Positions 1-6,084 of a stretch of 6,084 bases of DNA are shown one piece after another. Where the stretch lies: the NCBI GenBank assembly GCA_022511285.1, contig JAFLRW010000002.1:33232-39315 (forward strand), written 5' to 3'. This DNA is from Duncaniella sp. Its GTDB lineage: Bacteria; Bacteroidota; Bacteroidia; Bacteroidales; Muribaculaceae. Both the position numbers and the translations under genes were made by a program. Each line of letters starts with the position of its first letter. Position 1 is the first letter of the stretch. Under the pieces are notes generated by a model. That model was not told where the DNA came from and did not search any database. It worked only from the letters and a program-made list of their open reading frames with translations.

Positions 1-356
1 TCGTATGGTTCTCCGATATGACTGCGGGCTGTGGCAATAATAGCCTCAAACGGATAATCCGCATCCAGCCTTTTTATCACCGCCAGCGTTCCCTCAATGA
101 ACTGTAACAGCGGAATCTCCCTTACGCCTCCCTCCGGCGAGGCTTCTATCACTGAGACTGAGTCGGGCGACTCAGCCACAATGATTGCTACGTGAGTAAA
201 GCGAATTGAGTCTGTGACCCCTGTAGCAGTGGCAATAGCATCGGAGAAACCGGAACCTCTTTCGGCGGTAAAAATCAGGTCTCCGCTACGAAGCTCTACG
301 CCCCGACACAATGAAGCTGTAAGGAGTAATAATAGCGGAATGAACAACTTATGCAT
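1..356 (-). CDS. YiiX/YebB-like NlpC/P60 cysteine hydrolase (peptidase C92-like), N-terminal part, cut by window edge
   Basis: This is a partial gene: 118 complete codons run from the ATG at 356-354 to the left edge with no stop. Residues 1-19 look like a Sec signal peptide (MHK, then a run of five leucines, with C17 near the end). The sequence before C17 is A-S-L, which is a poor lipobox, so a soluble periplasmic protein is more likely than a lipoprotein. After it come hallmarks of the circularly permuted papain-like YiiX family: GDLIF at 25-29, a THVAIIV strand with the probable catalytic His55, a VIEASP strand with Glu71, GGV at 76-78, and GEPY at 115-118 at the edge. In this family the nucleophilic Cys follows the His, so it should lie outside the window. 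Such enzymes are thought to act on amide bonds in cell-wall peptides or lipids; the substrate here is unknown. The start overlaps the symporter stop by 8 bp, which suggests translational coupling. Family assignment is by pattern recognition only. Confidence 0.78.
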   Translation of the reverse strand, partial: MHKLFIPLLLLLTASLCRGVELRSGDLIFTAERGSGFSDAIATATGVTDSIRFTHVAIIVAESPDSVSVIEASPEGGVREIPLLQFIEGTLAVIKRLDADYPFEAIIATARSHIGEPY

Positions 357-1827
357 ACTCAGACCGGACTGCGGACTTGCGTCCTGTAAAAGACAAGGCC
401 CAAAGGCCAACGTAAGTAAAGGCAGCATTGATTAACAGCAATTCATACCCTATCCTGTACTGCAAAAGTGTTTCTGCCATCCATTGCACCAACCAAGCCA
501 GACAGGGTGCTGCCACACACACAGCCGGAATCCATTTTGAGGAGGTCCGGCGACTATTGAACAGGCCGAATACAAAAAGCCCGAGTATTGGCCCATAGGT
601 AAATGAAGCGAGGGTGAAAACGGCATTTATGGCGTTCTCGCTACTGAGATGATAGATTATCAGAATCACGGCGGCTATCGTGGCAGCCATTGCCGTGTGA
701 GTCAGTTTTCGCTTACGGCTAAGAGATGCTTCTGTGGAGTGTTTATGGGCCGAAAGAATATCGACAGAGAACGAGGTGGTCAGCGACGTCAATGCCGAGC
801 CGACCGATGAATAAGATGCCGACACCAATCCTATGATAAAAAGCACACCCACTATAAACGGCAGGCCTTCGTGGAAAGCCACTGTTGCAAACAGATTGTC
901 GCTCCGTTCAGGATAAGCCACGGAGTGTGTCTCAAGATAGATGACCTGGAGGGTGCCCATCATAAGGAAAAGGGATATCACCGCAAATTGCAGCACACTG
1001 CTCAGCACCATATTTTTCCCGGCGCTACGCGCATCCTTACAGGAAAGCGGATGTTGCATCATATCCTGGTCAAGTCCTGTCATTGCAATCACGAGAAACA
1101 CGCCTGCCACAAATTGTTTCCAAAAATAGGTGCTCTCTGAGGGGTTGTCGAAGAAAAATACCCGCGCAGTAGAGTGAGCGCCGACAAGACGAGGGATTTC
1201 ACTAATCTTCACCCCAAGACCGGAAGAGATAAAATATATACATAAAATAATTGACGATATCAGGCAGAGGCTTTTCATCATATCAGTCCAAACCACACTT
1301 TTCACGCCACCCTTTACCGTGAGAAACCACATCAGACTCATAGTCAACCCTACAGTGAGGGCAAATGGAAATCCCAACGGGCTGAATACCATCTGATGCA
1401 ATGCCAGACACACAACAAAAAATCTCACCGAAGTCCCCAGAATCTTTGATACCAAGAAAAACCAAGCTCCTGTCTTATACGTATTCCCTCCGAAACGCTC
1501 CTCCAAAAATCCATAGATGGAGATGAGATTGCGCCGATAGAAGAGAGGGATGAGCCATAAGGCTATGATAAAGTATCCTACAATAAATCCCAAGGCCATC
1601 TGCAGATAGGCATAGCCCTGAGTGAGCACCATTCCCGGGACGGAGATAAAGGTGACTCCGGTGATAGGCGCACAAATCATAGCGACAGCCACAATAGGCC
1701 AGGGAATCCGACGATTGCCGGAAAAGAACGTTGAGTTGTCAGCTCCTCTTGAAATAAAGTGCGACAACAGCATCAGAGCCGCAACATAGCAGCCTATTAT
1801 CAAAAGATATATTAAAGGCTCTGTCAA
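349..1827 (-). CDS. Sodium:solute symporter (SSS / SLC5 family), substrate unknown
   Basis: This 492-residue inner-membrane protein probably imports a solute with Na+. About 13 hydrophobic segments can be seen, roughly at 5-24, 42-65, 72-97, 120-147, 155-170, 182-203, 237-250, 272-299, 322-342, 378-394, 402-423, 431-449 and 460-480, which matches the usual SSS core. Family motifs include a PW followed by a broken second helix ending in SVPG (62-65), GGVKSVVWTD at 173-182, GLDQDMMQ at 251-258, and a Ser/Thr-rich helix ending in Asp at 336-356 (SAS..SS..SALTSLTT..D), the region that carries Na+ ligands in SSS proteins. The start is TTG at 1827-1825: an in-frame TGA lies three codons upstream (1836-1834), and the first in-frame ATG (Met19) would remove most of helix 1. 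It lies 79 bp after mutB and overlaps the hydrolase gene by 8 bp. Its DNA is visibly more A/T-rich than mutAB. The neighbouring hydrolase weakly suggests a cell-wall-derived substrate, but sugars, amino acids or organic acids are equally possible. Confidence 0.93.
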   Translation of the reverse strand: MTEPLIYLLIIGCYVAALMLLSHFISRGADNSTFFSGNRRIPWPIVAVAMICAPITGVTFISVPGMVLTQGYAYLQMALGFIVGYFIIALWLIPLFYRRNLISIYGFLEERFGGNTYKTGAWFFLVSKILGTSVRFFVVCLALHQMVFSPLGFPFALTVGLTMSLMWFLTVKGGVKSVVWTDMMKSLCLISSIILCIYFISSGLGVKISEIPRLVGAHSTARVFFFDNPSESTYFWKQFVAGVFLVIAMTGLDQDMMQHPLSCKDARSAGKNMVLSSVLQFAVISLFLMMGTLQVIYLETHSVAYPERSDNLFATVAFHEGLPFIVGVLFIIGLVSASYSSVGSALTSLTTSFSVDILSAHKHSTEASLSRKRKLTHTAMAATIAAVILIIYHLSSENAINAVFTLASFTYGPILGLFVFGLFNSRRTSSKWIPAVCVAAPCLAWLVQWMAETLLQYRIGYELLLINAAFTYVGLWALSFTGRKSAVRSEYA

Positions 1828-1834
1828 TCTGAAT

Positions 1835-1850
1835 CATTGTTAATCCCTCC
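1835..1850 (-). promoter_or_regulatory. Shine-Dalgarno-like GGAGGG followed by an out-of-frame ATG, ahead of the symporter
   Basis: On the minus strand GGAGGG (1850-1845) is followed after 7 nt by ATG (1837-1835), an ideal ribosome-binding layout. That ATG is not in the symporter frame. It opens a 32-codon reading frame ending in TGA at 1741-1739, which overlaps the symporter start. The same GGAGGG is 17 nt from the symporter TTG, too far for a normal Shine-Dalgarno contact, and it is part of the 3' arm of the hairpin, so it would be hidden when the stem forms. Bacteroidetes rarely depend on Shine-Dalgarno pairing, so this may be chance. Confidence 0.3.
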
Positions 1851-1881
1851 GGTCACACCTTAGTGTTATGACCGGAGGGAT
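1843..1881 (-). terminator. Strong intercistronic hairpin between mutB and the symporter; possible terminator, attenuator or mRNA stabiliser
   Basis: The arms 1843-1855 (ATCCCTCCGGTCA) and 1869-1881 (TGACCGGAGGGAT) are perfect 13-bp complements with eight G:C pairs, around a 13-nt loop. Inside the loop CAC (1856-1858) can pair with GTG (1863-1865), leaving a CTTA tip and a 3-nt bulge. The stem begins 25 nt after the mutB stop codon and ends 15 nt before the symporter TTG, a usual place for a terminator. However, neither strand has a T-run after the stem (TAACAATG follows on the minus strand), so it is not a canonical intrinsic terminator. Partial termination, or protection of the mutAB mRNA 3' end, would fit as well. 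The inverted repeat is certain; the function is inferred. Confidence 0.5.
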
Positions 1882-1906
1882 GCAAGTTTGAAATCAGCGG
1901 GATGGT

Positions 1907-4039
1907 TTATTCCTCACCGAGAAGTTCAAGAATCTTGATGGCAGCTACAGGAATGCGTGTGCCGGGACCGAAGATGGCGGCAACTCCGGCTTTGTAGAGG
2001 AAGTCATAATCCTGAGCGGGAATTACACCACCTGCAATCACCATAATGTCCTCGCGGCCGAGCTTTTTGAGCTCTTCGATTACCTGAGGCACAAGAGTCT
2101 TGTGGCCGGCGGCAAGAGAGCTGACGCCCATCACGTGGACATCGTTCTCTACAGCCATACGCGCTGCCTCCGCGGGAGTCTGGAAGAGGGGTCCCATATC
2201 CACGTCGAAACCGCAGTCGGCATATCCGGTGGCTACCACTTTGGCGCCGCGGTCATGGCCGTCCTGACCCATTTTGGCAATCATTATACGTGGCTGACGG
2301 CCCTCACGTTTGGCAAACTCCTCACACATCTTTTGTGCTTTGAGGAAGTCTGGGTCTTGATTTGTTTCTGATGAATACACGCCTGATATAGTTCTGATTA
2401 CAGCTTTATAACGACCCACCTCAGCCTCGCAGGCATCTGAAATCTCGCCAAGTGTGGCGCGAAGGCCTGCAGCCTTGACTGCGAGGTCAAGAAGGTTGCC
2501 CTTCTTGGTGCGGACACACTCTGTGATGTCGGCAAGCGCTTTCTTGACAGCCTCCTCGTCGCGATTAGCGCGGAGGTCTACAAGGCGAGCCACCTGGTCT
2601 TTGCGCACCTCTGTGTTGTCAATCTCGAGGATGTCGATGGGGTCTTCGTGGTCGAGACGATATTTGTTGATACCCACAATGGTCTGACGGCCGGAGTCGA
2701 TGCGGGCCTGAGTGCGAGCCGATGCCTCCTCGATACGCATTTTGGGCAGACCGCTTTCGATGGCCTTTGCCATACCGCCGAGTTTCTCAATTTCCTGAAT
2801 GTGTTCCCAAGCTTTGTGAGCAATCTCGTTAGTAAGTGCCTCGACGTAATACGAACCGCCCCAGGGGTCAACCTGCTTGGTGACCATTGTCTCCTCCTGG
2901 ATATAGATCTGAGTGTTGCGGGCAATACGCGCCGAAAAGTCGGTGGGGAGGGCGATAGCCTCGTCGAGGGCGTTGGTGTGGAGCGACTGTGTGTGTCCCA
3001 ATGCTGCTCCCATAGCCTCTATACAGGTGCGGCCGACGTTGTTGAAGGGGTCCTGCTCTGTGAGCGACCATCCCGATGTCTGCGAGTGGGTGCGGAGTGC
3101 CAGCGATTTGGGGTTTTTGGGATTGAATTGCTTGACAATCTTGGCCCAGAGCAGACGGGCGGCACGCATCTTGGCCACCTCCATAAAGTAGTTCATACCG
3201 ATGGCCCAGAAGAACGACAGACGCGGAGCAAATGCGTCAATGTCGATTCCGGCGTTGATACCTGCACGGAGGTATTCAAGACCGTCGGCAAGGGTGTAGG
3301 CCAACTCAATATCGGCTGTCGCACCGGCCTCTTGCATATGATAGCCCGAGATGGATATCGAGTTAAACTTGGGCATATTCTGCGAGGTATACTCGAAGAT
3401 GTCGGCAATAATGCGCATCGAGAACTCCGGGGGATATATATAGGTGTTGCGCACCATAAACTCCTTGAGGATGTCGTTCTGGATAGTGCCTGCCATTTCT
3501 TCGAGCTTGGCACCCTGTTCGAGTCCGGCATTGATGTAGAATGCCAGCACAGGGAGCACGTCGCCGTTCATGGTCATAGAGACAGACATCTTGTTCAAGG
3601 GTATACCCTCAAACAGCACCTTCATATCTTCAAGCGAGCAGATGGACACGCCGGCCTTACCTACGTCGCCCACCACGCGCTCGTGGTCTGCGTCATATCC
3701 GCGGTGTGTGGCAAGGTCGAATGCCACGGAGAGGCCTTTCTGACCCGACGCAAGATTGCGGCGATAGAATGCGTTTGACTCGGCCGCGGTGGAGAATCCG
3801 GCATACTGACGGATGGTCCAAGGACGCAACGGATACATTGCACTGTACGGGCCACGCAGGAACGGGGGGATACCGGAGACATATTCGAGGTGTTCGAGCC
3901 CTTCAAGGTCCTCCTTAGTGTAGATAGGTTTTACGGGGATAAGCTCCGGTGTGAGCCACTCTTCCCCCTTGGTTTCGGGAGCGTGTGCCTCACCGAAAGC
4001 ATCCTTTATGATATCGATATCTTTGAAATTCGGTTTCAT
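1907..4039 (-). CDS. mutB: Methylmalonyl-CoA mutase large (catalytic, cobalamin-binding) subunit
   Basis: MutB carries the active site that interconverts succinyl-CoA and (R)-methylmalonyl-CoA by a radical rearrangement using adenosylcobalamin, in the cytoplasm as a heterodimer with MutA. The protein has 710 residues, close to the family length (about 710-730). The substrate-binding TIM barrel covers about residues 40-550; landmarks are RPWTIRQYAGFST at 72-84, GQKGLSVAFDLATHRGYD at 99-116, SGYHMQEAGATAD at 231-243 and DPWGGSYYVE at 391-400. Tyr79, Gln187, Arg197, Tyr233 and His234 sit at a constant offset of 10 from the known Propionibacterium residues Tyr89, Gln197, Arg207, Tyr243 and His244. 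The C-terminal Rossmann-like B12 domain (about 580-710) has the base-off DGHDRG motif at 593-598, with His595 as the cobalt ligand, then GVSSLAAGHK (638-647) and AGGVIPAQD (669-677). No key residue is missing. It starts 35 bp after the mutA stop behind an A/T-rich leader (AACAAATAATAACT) with no Shine-Dalgarno sequence, so it is almost certainly co-transcribed with mutA. In Bacteroidales the enzyme feeds succinate into propionate formation. Confidence 0.98.
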   Translation of the reverse strand: MKPNFKDIDIIKDAFGEAHAPETKGEEWLTPELIPVKPIYTKEDLEGLEHLEYVSGIPPFLRGPYSAMYPLRPWTIRQYAGFSTAAESNAFYRRNLASGQKGLSVAFDLATHRGYDADHERVVGDVGKAGVSICSLEDMKVLFEGIPLNKMSVSMTMNGDVLPVLAFYINAGLEQGAKLEEMAGTIQNDILKEFMVRNTYIYPPEFSMRIIADIFEYTSQNMPKFNSISISGYHMQEAGATADIELAYTLADGLEYLRAGINAGIDIDAFAPRLSFFWAIGMNYFMEVAKMRAARLLWAKIVKQFNPKNPKSLALRTHSQTSGWSLTEQDPFNNVGRTCIEAMGAALGHTQSLHTNALDEAIALPTDFSARIARNTQIYIQEETMVTKQVDPWGGSYYVEALTNEIAHKAWEHIQEIEKLGGMAKAIESGLPKMRIEEASARTQARIDSGRQTIVGINKYRLDHEDPIDILEIDNTEVRKDQVARLVDLRANRDEEAVKKALADITECVRTKKGNLLDLAVKAAGLRATLGEISDACEAEVGRYKAVIRTISGVYSSETNQDPDFLKAQKMCEEFAKREGRQPRIMIAKMGQDGHDRGAKVVATGYADCGFDVDMGPLFQTPAEAARMAVENDVHVMGVSSLAAGHKTLVPQVIEELKKLGREDIMVIAGGVIPAQDYDFLYKAGVAAIFGPGTRIPVAAIKILELLGEE

Positions 4040-4074
4040 AGTTATTATTTGTTCTTAGGGTGGAAGAATCGTCT

Positions 4075-5943
4075 TTACTTTTTGAGCAGACGGGCGTTGA
4101 ATGCTTTGAGTGTGTCAAGCACATTGCAGCGCACGTGGATATATTCGTTGATGCCGGCGGCCTTGAGGTCGTCCATACAAGCGGGAGCTCCGGCCACCAC
4201 AAATTCAGCGCGGCCGGCAAGATATTTGAACGCTGCGGGAGCCAATTCGGCATATTCGTCGTCGCTTGAACAGAGCACCACAATGTCAGCGCCCTTCTCG
4301 AGAGCGGCATCCACGCCGGTCTCCACAGTCTCAAACCCGAGATTGTCGATAATCTCATATCCGGCACAGCCGAAGAAGTTGCTTGAGAACTGTGCGCGGG
4401 CAAGGCGCATAGCCAGATTGCCTATGGTGAGCATAAACACTTTGGGGCGGTTGGCGGCTGCCTCGGTGGCAAGTCGCAGGGCCTCAAAGTCGCTCGCAGC
4501 ACGCTTGGTGGGGAGAGCGGCAGGGTTATCCTCGCAGGCATCGGCAGAGCCGTGACATCCGCAGGCAAGGGCGCCATTGAGGGTCACAATCTTGTCGGCA
4601 GCCATCTCGTTGATGTTGGGATACTGGTTTGTGCCGAGCAAAATCTCTTTGCGGCGGGCCACATCGGTGTGGCGCTTGTCGGCACTCTCGCGCACGGTCT
4701 TGGCCACCTCTCCGGCATTTGCGGCAGCAAGGAATCCGCCCTGCTCCTCAACGGCGAGGAAGAGTTTCCAAGCCTCTTTGGCAAGCGATACGGTGAGTGT
4801 CTCCACATAGTAAGAACCGCCGGCAGGGTCAACCACCTTGTCGAGATGGCTCTCCTCTTTAAGAAGATGCTGCTGATTGCGGGCTCTGCGCTCAGAGACC
4901 TCATCTGGTTTCTTATAGGGGACATCAAAAGGAGTGACGGTGATGGAATCTACACCGGCAAGAGCGGCCGACATTGCCTCGGTCTGCGAACGGAGCAGAT
5001 TGACGTGAGCATCATAGAGCGTCTGATTGAAACGCGAAGTGGCGGCATGAGCTGTCATCTTGCAGGAGTCTTTTGACTCGGGCTTGTATTGTGCCACAAT
5101 CTGCGCCCACATCATACGGGCTGCGCGGAATTTGGCAAGCTCCATAAAGAAGTTGCTTGACACTCCCATATTGAACTTGATGCGACCGGCCACCTCGTCG
5201 GCACTCAGGCCTGCCTCTGTGAGCAGTGTGAGCCACGATGCGCCCCAAGCCAAAGCATAGCCGAGCTCCTGGAATATATATGCGCCGGCGTTAGATAGTA
5301 TCACTGAGTCAACGGCAAGCACCTTAAGCCCCGGGAGAGTTTTTGCTGCTGCAAGGATGGCAACTGCCAGGTTTTTGGCATCGGCGGCTGTCATCTCTAC
5401 GCCTTTGCGGAGAGGTTTTTTGAACGGATTGAAGTCTACTGAGCCTTTCAGTTCTTTCTCCACTCCCTTTTCGGCGGCGTAGGCTGCGAGAGCCTCTGTA
5501 AGGGCGAGGGCCTTCATAAGGCAGCATGTGAAATTGACTTCCACCTTGGTCAAGTCAATCCCTTCCAACAACACGCGAAGGGTGTCAACCGTGGGCTCTG
5601 TAACATAAAACCCGAGCGATGTGACACCCTTAGTGAGCGCATCAAGCGCTATGCGGTTAGCTTCTGCGGCTGTTTCTGCTTCAATTTCCTGACGCACGAG
5701 CCAATCATTGTCAGTGCGCGTGCCGCGCAGATAGGGATACTCGCCGGGGAGCGAATTGGTGGTGGCGAGGTCTGCGATATCCTCTGACCGATACATCGGC
5801 TGCAAATCGAAGCCCTCATTGGTGCGCCACACAAGTTTCTTGTCGAACGGCGCGCCCTTTAGATCAGCCTCCACCTTTGCTTTCCACTCTGCGGTGGTCA
5901 CCGGCGGGAACTGTTCAAACAACTTTTCTCTTTTTTCTGCCAT
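4075..5943 (-). CDS. mutA: Methylmalonyl-CoA mutase small (non-catalytic) subunit
   Basis: MutA is the structural partner of MutB in the heterodimeric mutase. It has 622 residues (small subunits are usually about 620-640) and follows the same plan as MutB: an N-terminal arm with FPPVTTAEWKAKVEADLKG at 12-30, a degenerate TIM barrel at about 40-440 with KLVWRTNEGFDLQPMY (36-51), KFNMGVSSNFFMELAKFRAARMMWA (256-280, paralogous to MutB FFWAIGMNYFMEVAKMRAARLLWA) and DPAGGSYYVE (372-381), a linker, and a Rossmann-like C-terminal domain at about 500-622. The B12 motif is lost: where MutB has D593-x-H595-x-x-G598, this protein has Leu510, Met512 and Ala515, so it cannot hold cobalamin by a lower-axial histidine. 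That is typical of small subunits and not a defect. The linker carries a cysteine cluster (ACGCHGSADAC, 460-470). The ATG at 5943 is chosen because the protein then opens with the conserved arm; the leader is A/T-rich with no Shine-Dalgarno sequence. It is the first gene of the mutAB operon. Confidence 0.97.
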   Translation of the reverse strand: MAEKREKLFEQFPPVTTAEWKAKVEADLKGAPFDKKLVWRTNEGFDLQPMYRSEDIADLATTNSLPGEYPYLRGTRTDNDWLVRQEIEAETAAEANRIALDALTKGVTSLGFYVTEPTVDTLRVLLEGIDLTKVEVNFTCCLMKALALTEALAAYAAEKGVEKELKGSVDFNPFKKPLRKGVEMTAADAKNLAVAILAAAKTLPGLKVLAVDSVILSNAGAYIFQELGYALAWGASWLTLLTEAGLSADEVAGRIKFNMGVSSNFFMELAKFRAARMMWAQIVAQYKPESKDSCKMTAHAATSRFNQTLYDAHVNLLRSQTEAMSAALAGVDSITVTPFDVPYKKPDEVSERRARNQQHLLKEESHLDKVVDPAGGSYYVETLTVSLAKEAWKLFLAVEEQGGFLAAANAGEVAKTVRESADKRHTDVARRKEILLGTNQYPNINEMAADKIVTLNGALACGCHGSADACEDNPAALPTKRAASDFEALRLATEAAANRPKVFMLTIGNLAMRLARAQFSSNFFGCAGYEIIDNLGFETVETGVDAALEKGADIVVLCSSDDEYAELAPAAFKYLAGRAEFVVAGAPACMDDLKAAGINEYIHVRCNVLDTLKAFNARLLKK

Positions 5944-5992
5944 AATTTATGGTAATTAGATCAATTCCAAATTTGATTTTCTTTTCAACATG

Positions 5993-6025
5993 CAAAGTTA
6001 CTGCTTATTTCCTTAATTACAGAAA
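5993..6025 (-). promoter_or_regulatory. Bacteroidetes-type (sigma-ABfr) promoter of the mutAB operon
   Basis: On the minus strand a perfect -7 element TAACTTTG (6000-5993, consensus TAnnTTTG), followed by CA as is common in Bacteroides promoters, is preceded after 19 nt by TTTCTG (6025-6020), an imperfect match to the -33 TTTG. Transcription would start around 5985-5990, giving a leader of about 45 nt before the mutA ATG. A leader this short leaves no room for a cobalamin riboswitch, so any B12 control would have to act elsewhere, or from a promoter beyond the right edge. The assignment is by motif only; the -33 match is weak. Confidence 0.7.
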
Positions 6026-6045
6026 TTTTCACCAAAAGTTTTCAC
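6026..6045 (-). repeat. Tandem GTGAAAA direct repeat immediately upstream of the mutAB promoter
   Basis: On the minus strand GTGAAAA occurs at 6045-6039 and again at 6032-6026, 13 bp centre to centre, ending directly against the -33 element of the predicted mutAB promoter. The position would suit a transcription factor or an UP-like A-tract element. The region is A/T-rich, so chance recurrence is quite possible. The repeat itself is plain in the sequence; a role is speculative. Confidence 0.35.
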
Positions 6046-6084
6046 AATGAGTTTGCAGATTATCTGTTCCTGAAAATGGTTGAC

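Noticed and set aside
214..435. A 73-residue plus-strand frame across the symporter/hydrolase junction
   Set aside because: The minus strand here encodes a good signal peptide, conserved YiiX motifs and the symporter C-terminus, so the plus-strand frame is a shadow.
2648..3778. A 376-residue open frame on the plus strand, opposite mutB
   Set aside because: It lies wholly antisense to a clearly conserved enzyme, its translation shows no recognisable family and is rich in His, Cys, Gly and Val as expected from reversed codons of a G/C-biased gene, and no start signals precede it.
4040..4074. Possible terminator or separate promoter between mutA and mutB
   Set aside because: The 35-bp gap has no stable inverted repeat and no TAnnTTTG element; it looks like a simple operon spacer.
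4319..4443. Loss of the B12-binding DxHxxG motif in MutA, read at first as a damaged gene
   Set aside because: Small subunits of heterodimeric methylmalonyl-CoA mutase normally lack this motif; the frame is intact and the fold features are preserved.
3890..4555. A 221-residue plus-strand frame across the mutA/mutB junction
   Set aside because: It is antisense to both mutase genes, has a Ser/Ala/Arg-rich low-information translation, and has no promoter or leader; it is a shadow frame.
4552..5076. A 174-residue plus-strand frame opposite mutA
   Set aside because: It is antisense to conserved coding sequence and shows no domain or plausible start context.
6047..6073. Possible divergent gene start on the plus strand (ATG at 6047)
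   Set aside because: The frame stops after eight codons (TGA at 6071-6073), so no divergent gene is supported inside the window.
5944..6084. Possible cobalamin riboswitch ahead of mutA
   Set aside because: The predicted leader is about 45 nt, and I see no B12-box-like conserved segment in the 141 bp available; a riboswitch would need roughly 200 nt.

Overview
The window is an ordinary chromosomal stretch with four genes, all read from the minus strand, so transcription runs from high to low coordinates. In transcription order they are: mutA (5943-4075), the small subunit of adenosylcobalamin-dependent methylmalonyl-CoA mutase; mutB (4039-1907), its large catalytic subunit; a sodium:solute symporter (1827-349); and the first third of a secreted YiiX-type NlpC/P60 cysteine hydrolase (356 to the left edge, cut off by the window).

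The organism is most likely a Bacteroidales bacterium. This rests on the protein sequences, on a heterodimeric MutAB of the kind these bacteria use for succinate-to-propionate fermentation, on a promoter ahead of mutA that fits the Bacteroidetes sigma-ABfr pattern (TAnnTTTG), and on starts that mostly lack a Shine-Dalgarno sequence and instead sit behind A/T-rich leaders. Genus and family cannot be told from the window.

Layout: 5944-6084 is the A/T-rich mutA upstream region with one good promoter and a predicted leader of only about 45 nt, too short for a cobalamin riboswitch. mutA and mutB are 35 bp apart and form an operon. The 79-bp gap after mutB (1828-1906) holds a perfect 13-bp inverted repeat without a U-tract, which may partly end mutAB transcription or set expression of the downstream pair. 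The symporter and the hydrolase overlap by 8 bp (shared ATGCATAA) and are probably co-translated. No stretch over 300 bp lacks a gene.

Function: MutA and MutB interconvert succinyl-CoA and (R)-methylmalonyl-CoA. In Bacteroidales this is the B12-dependent step towards propionate. The symporter/hydrolase pair has no evident metabolic link to MutAB. A cell-wall or peptide salvage role is possible but only inferred. I found no RNA genes, CRISPR array, insertion sequence, attachment site or convincing new system. The points most worth a second look are the intercistronic hairpin with a GGAGGG motif in one arm, the non-ATG start of the symporter beside an out-of-frame ATG, and a cysteine cluster in the MutA linker.
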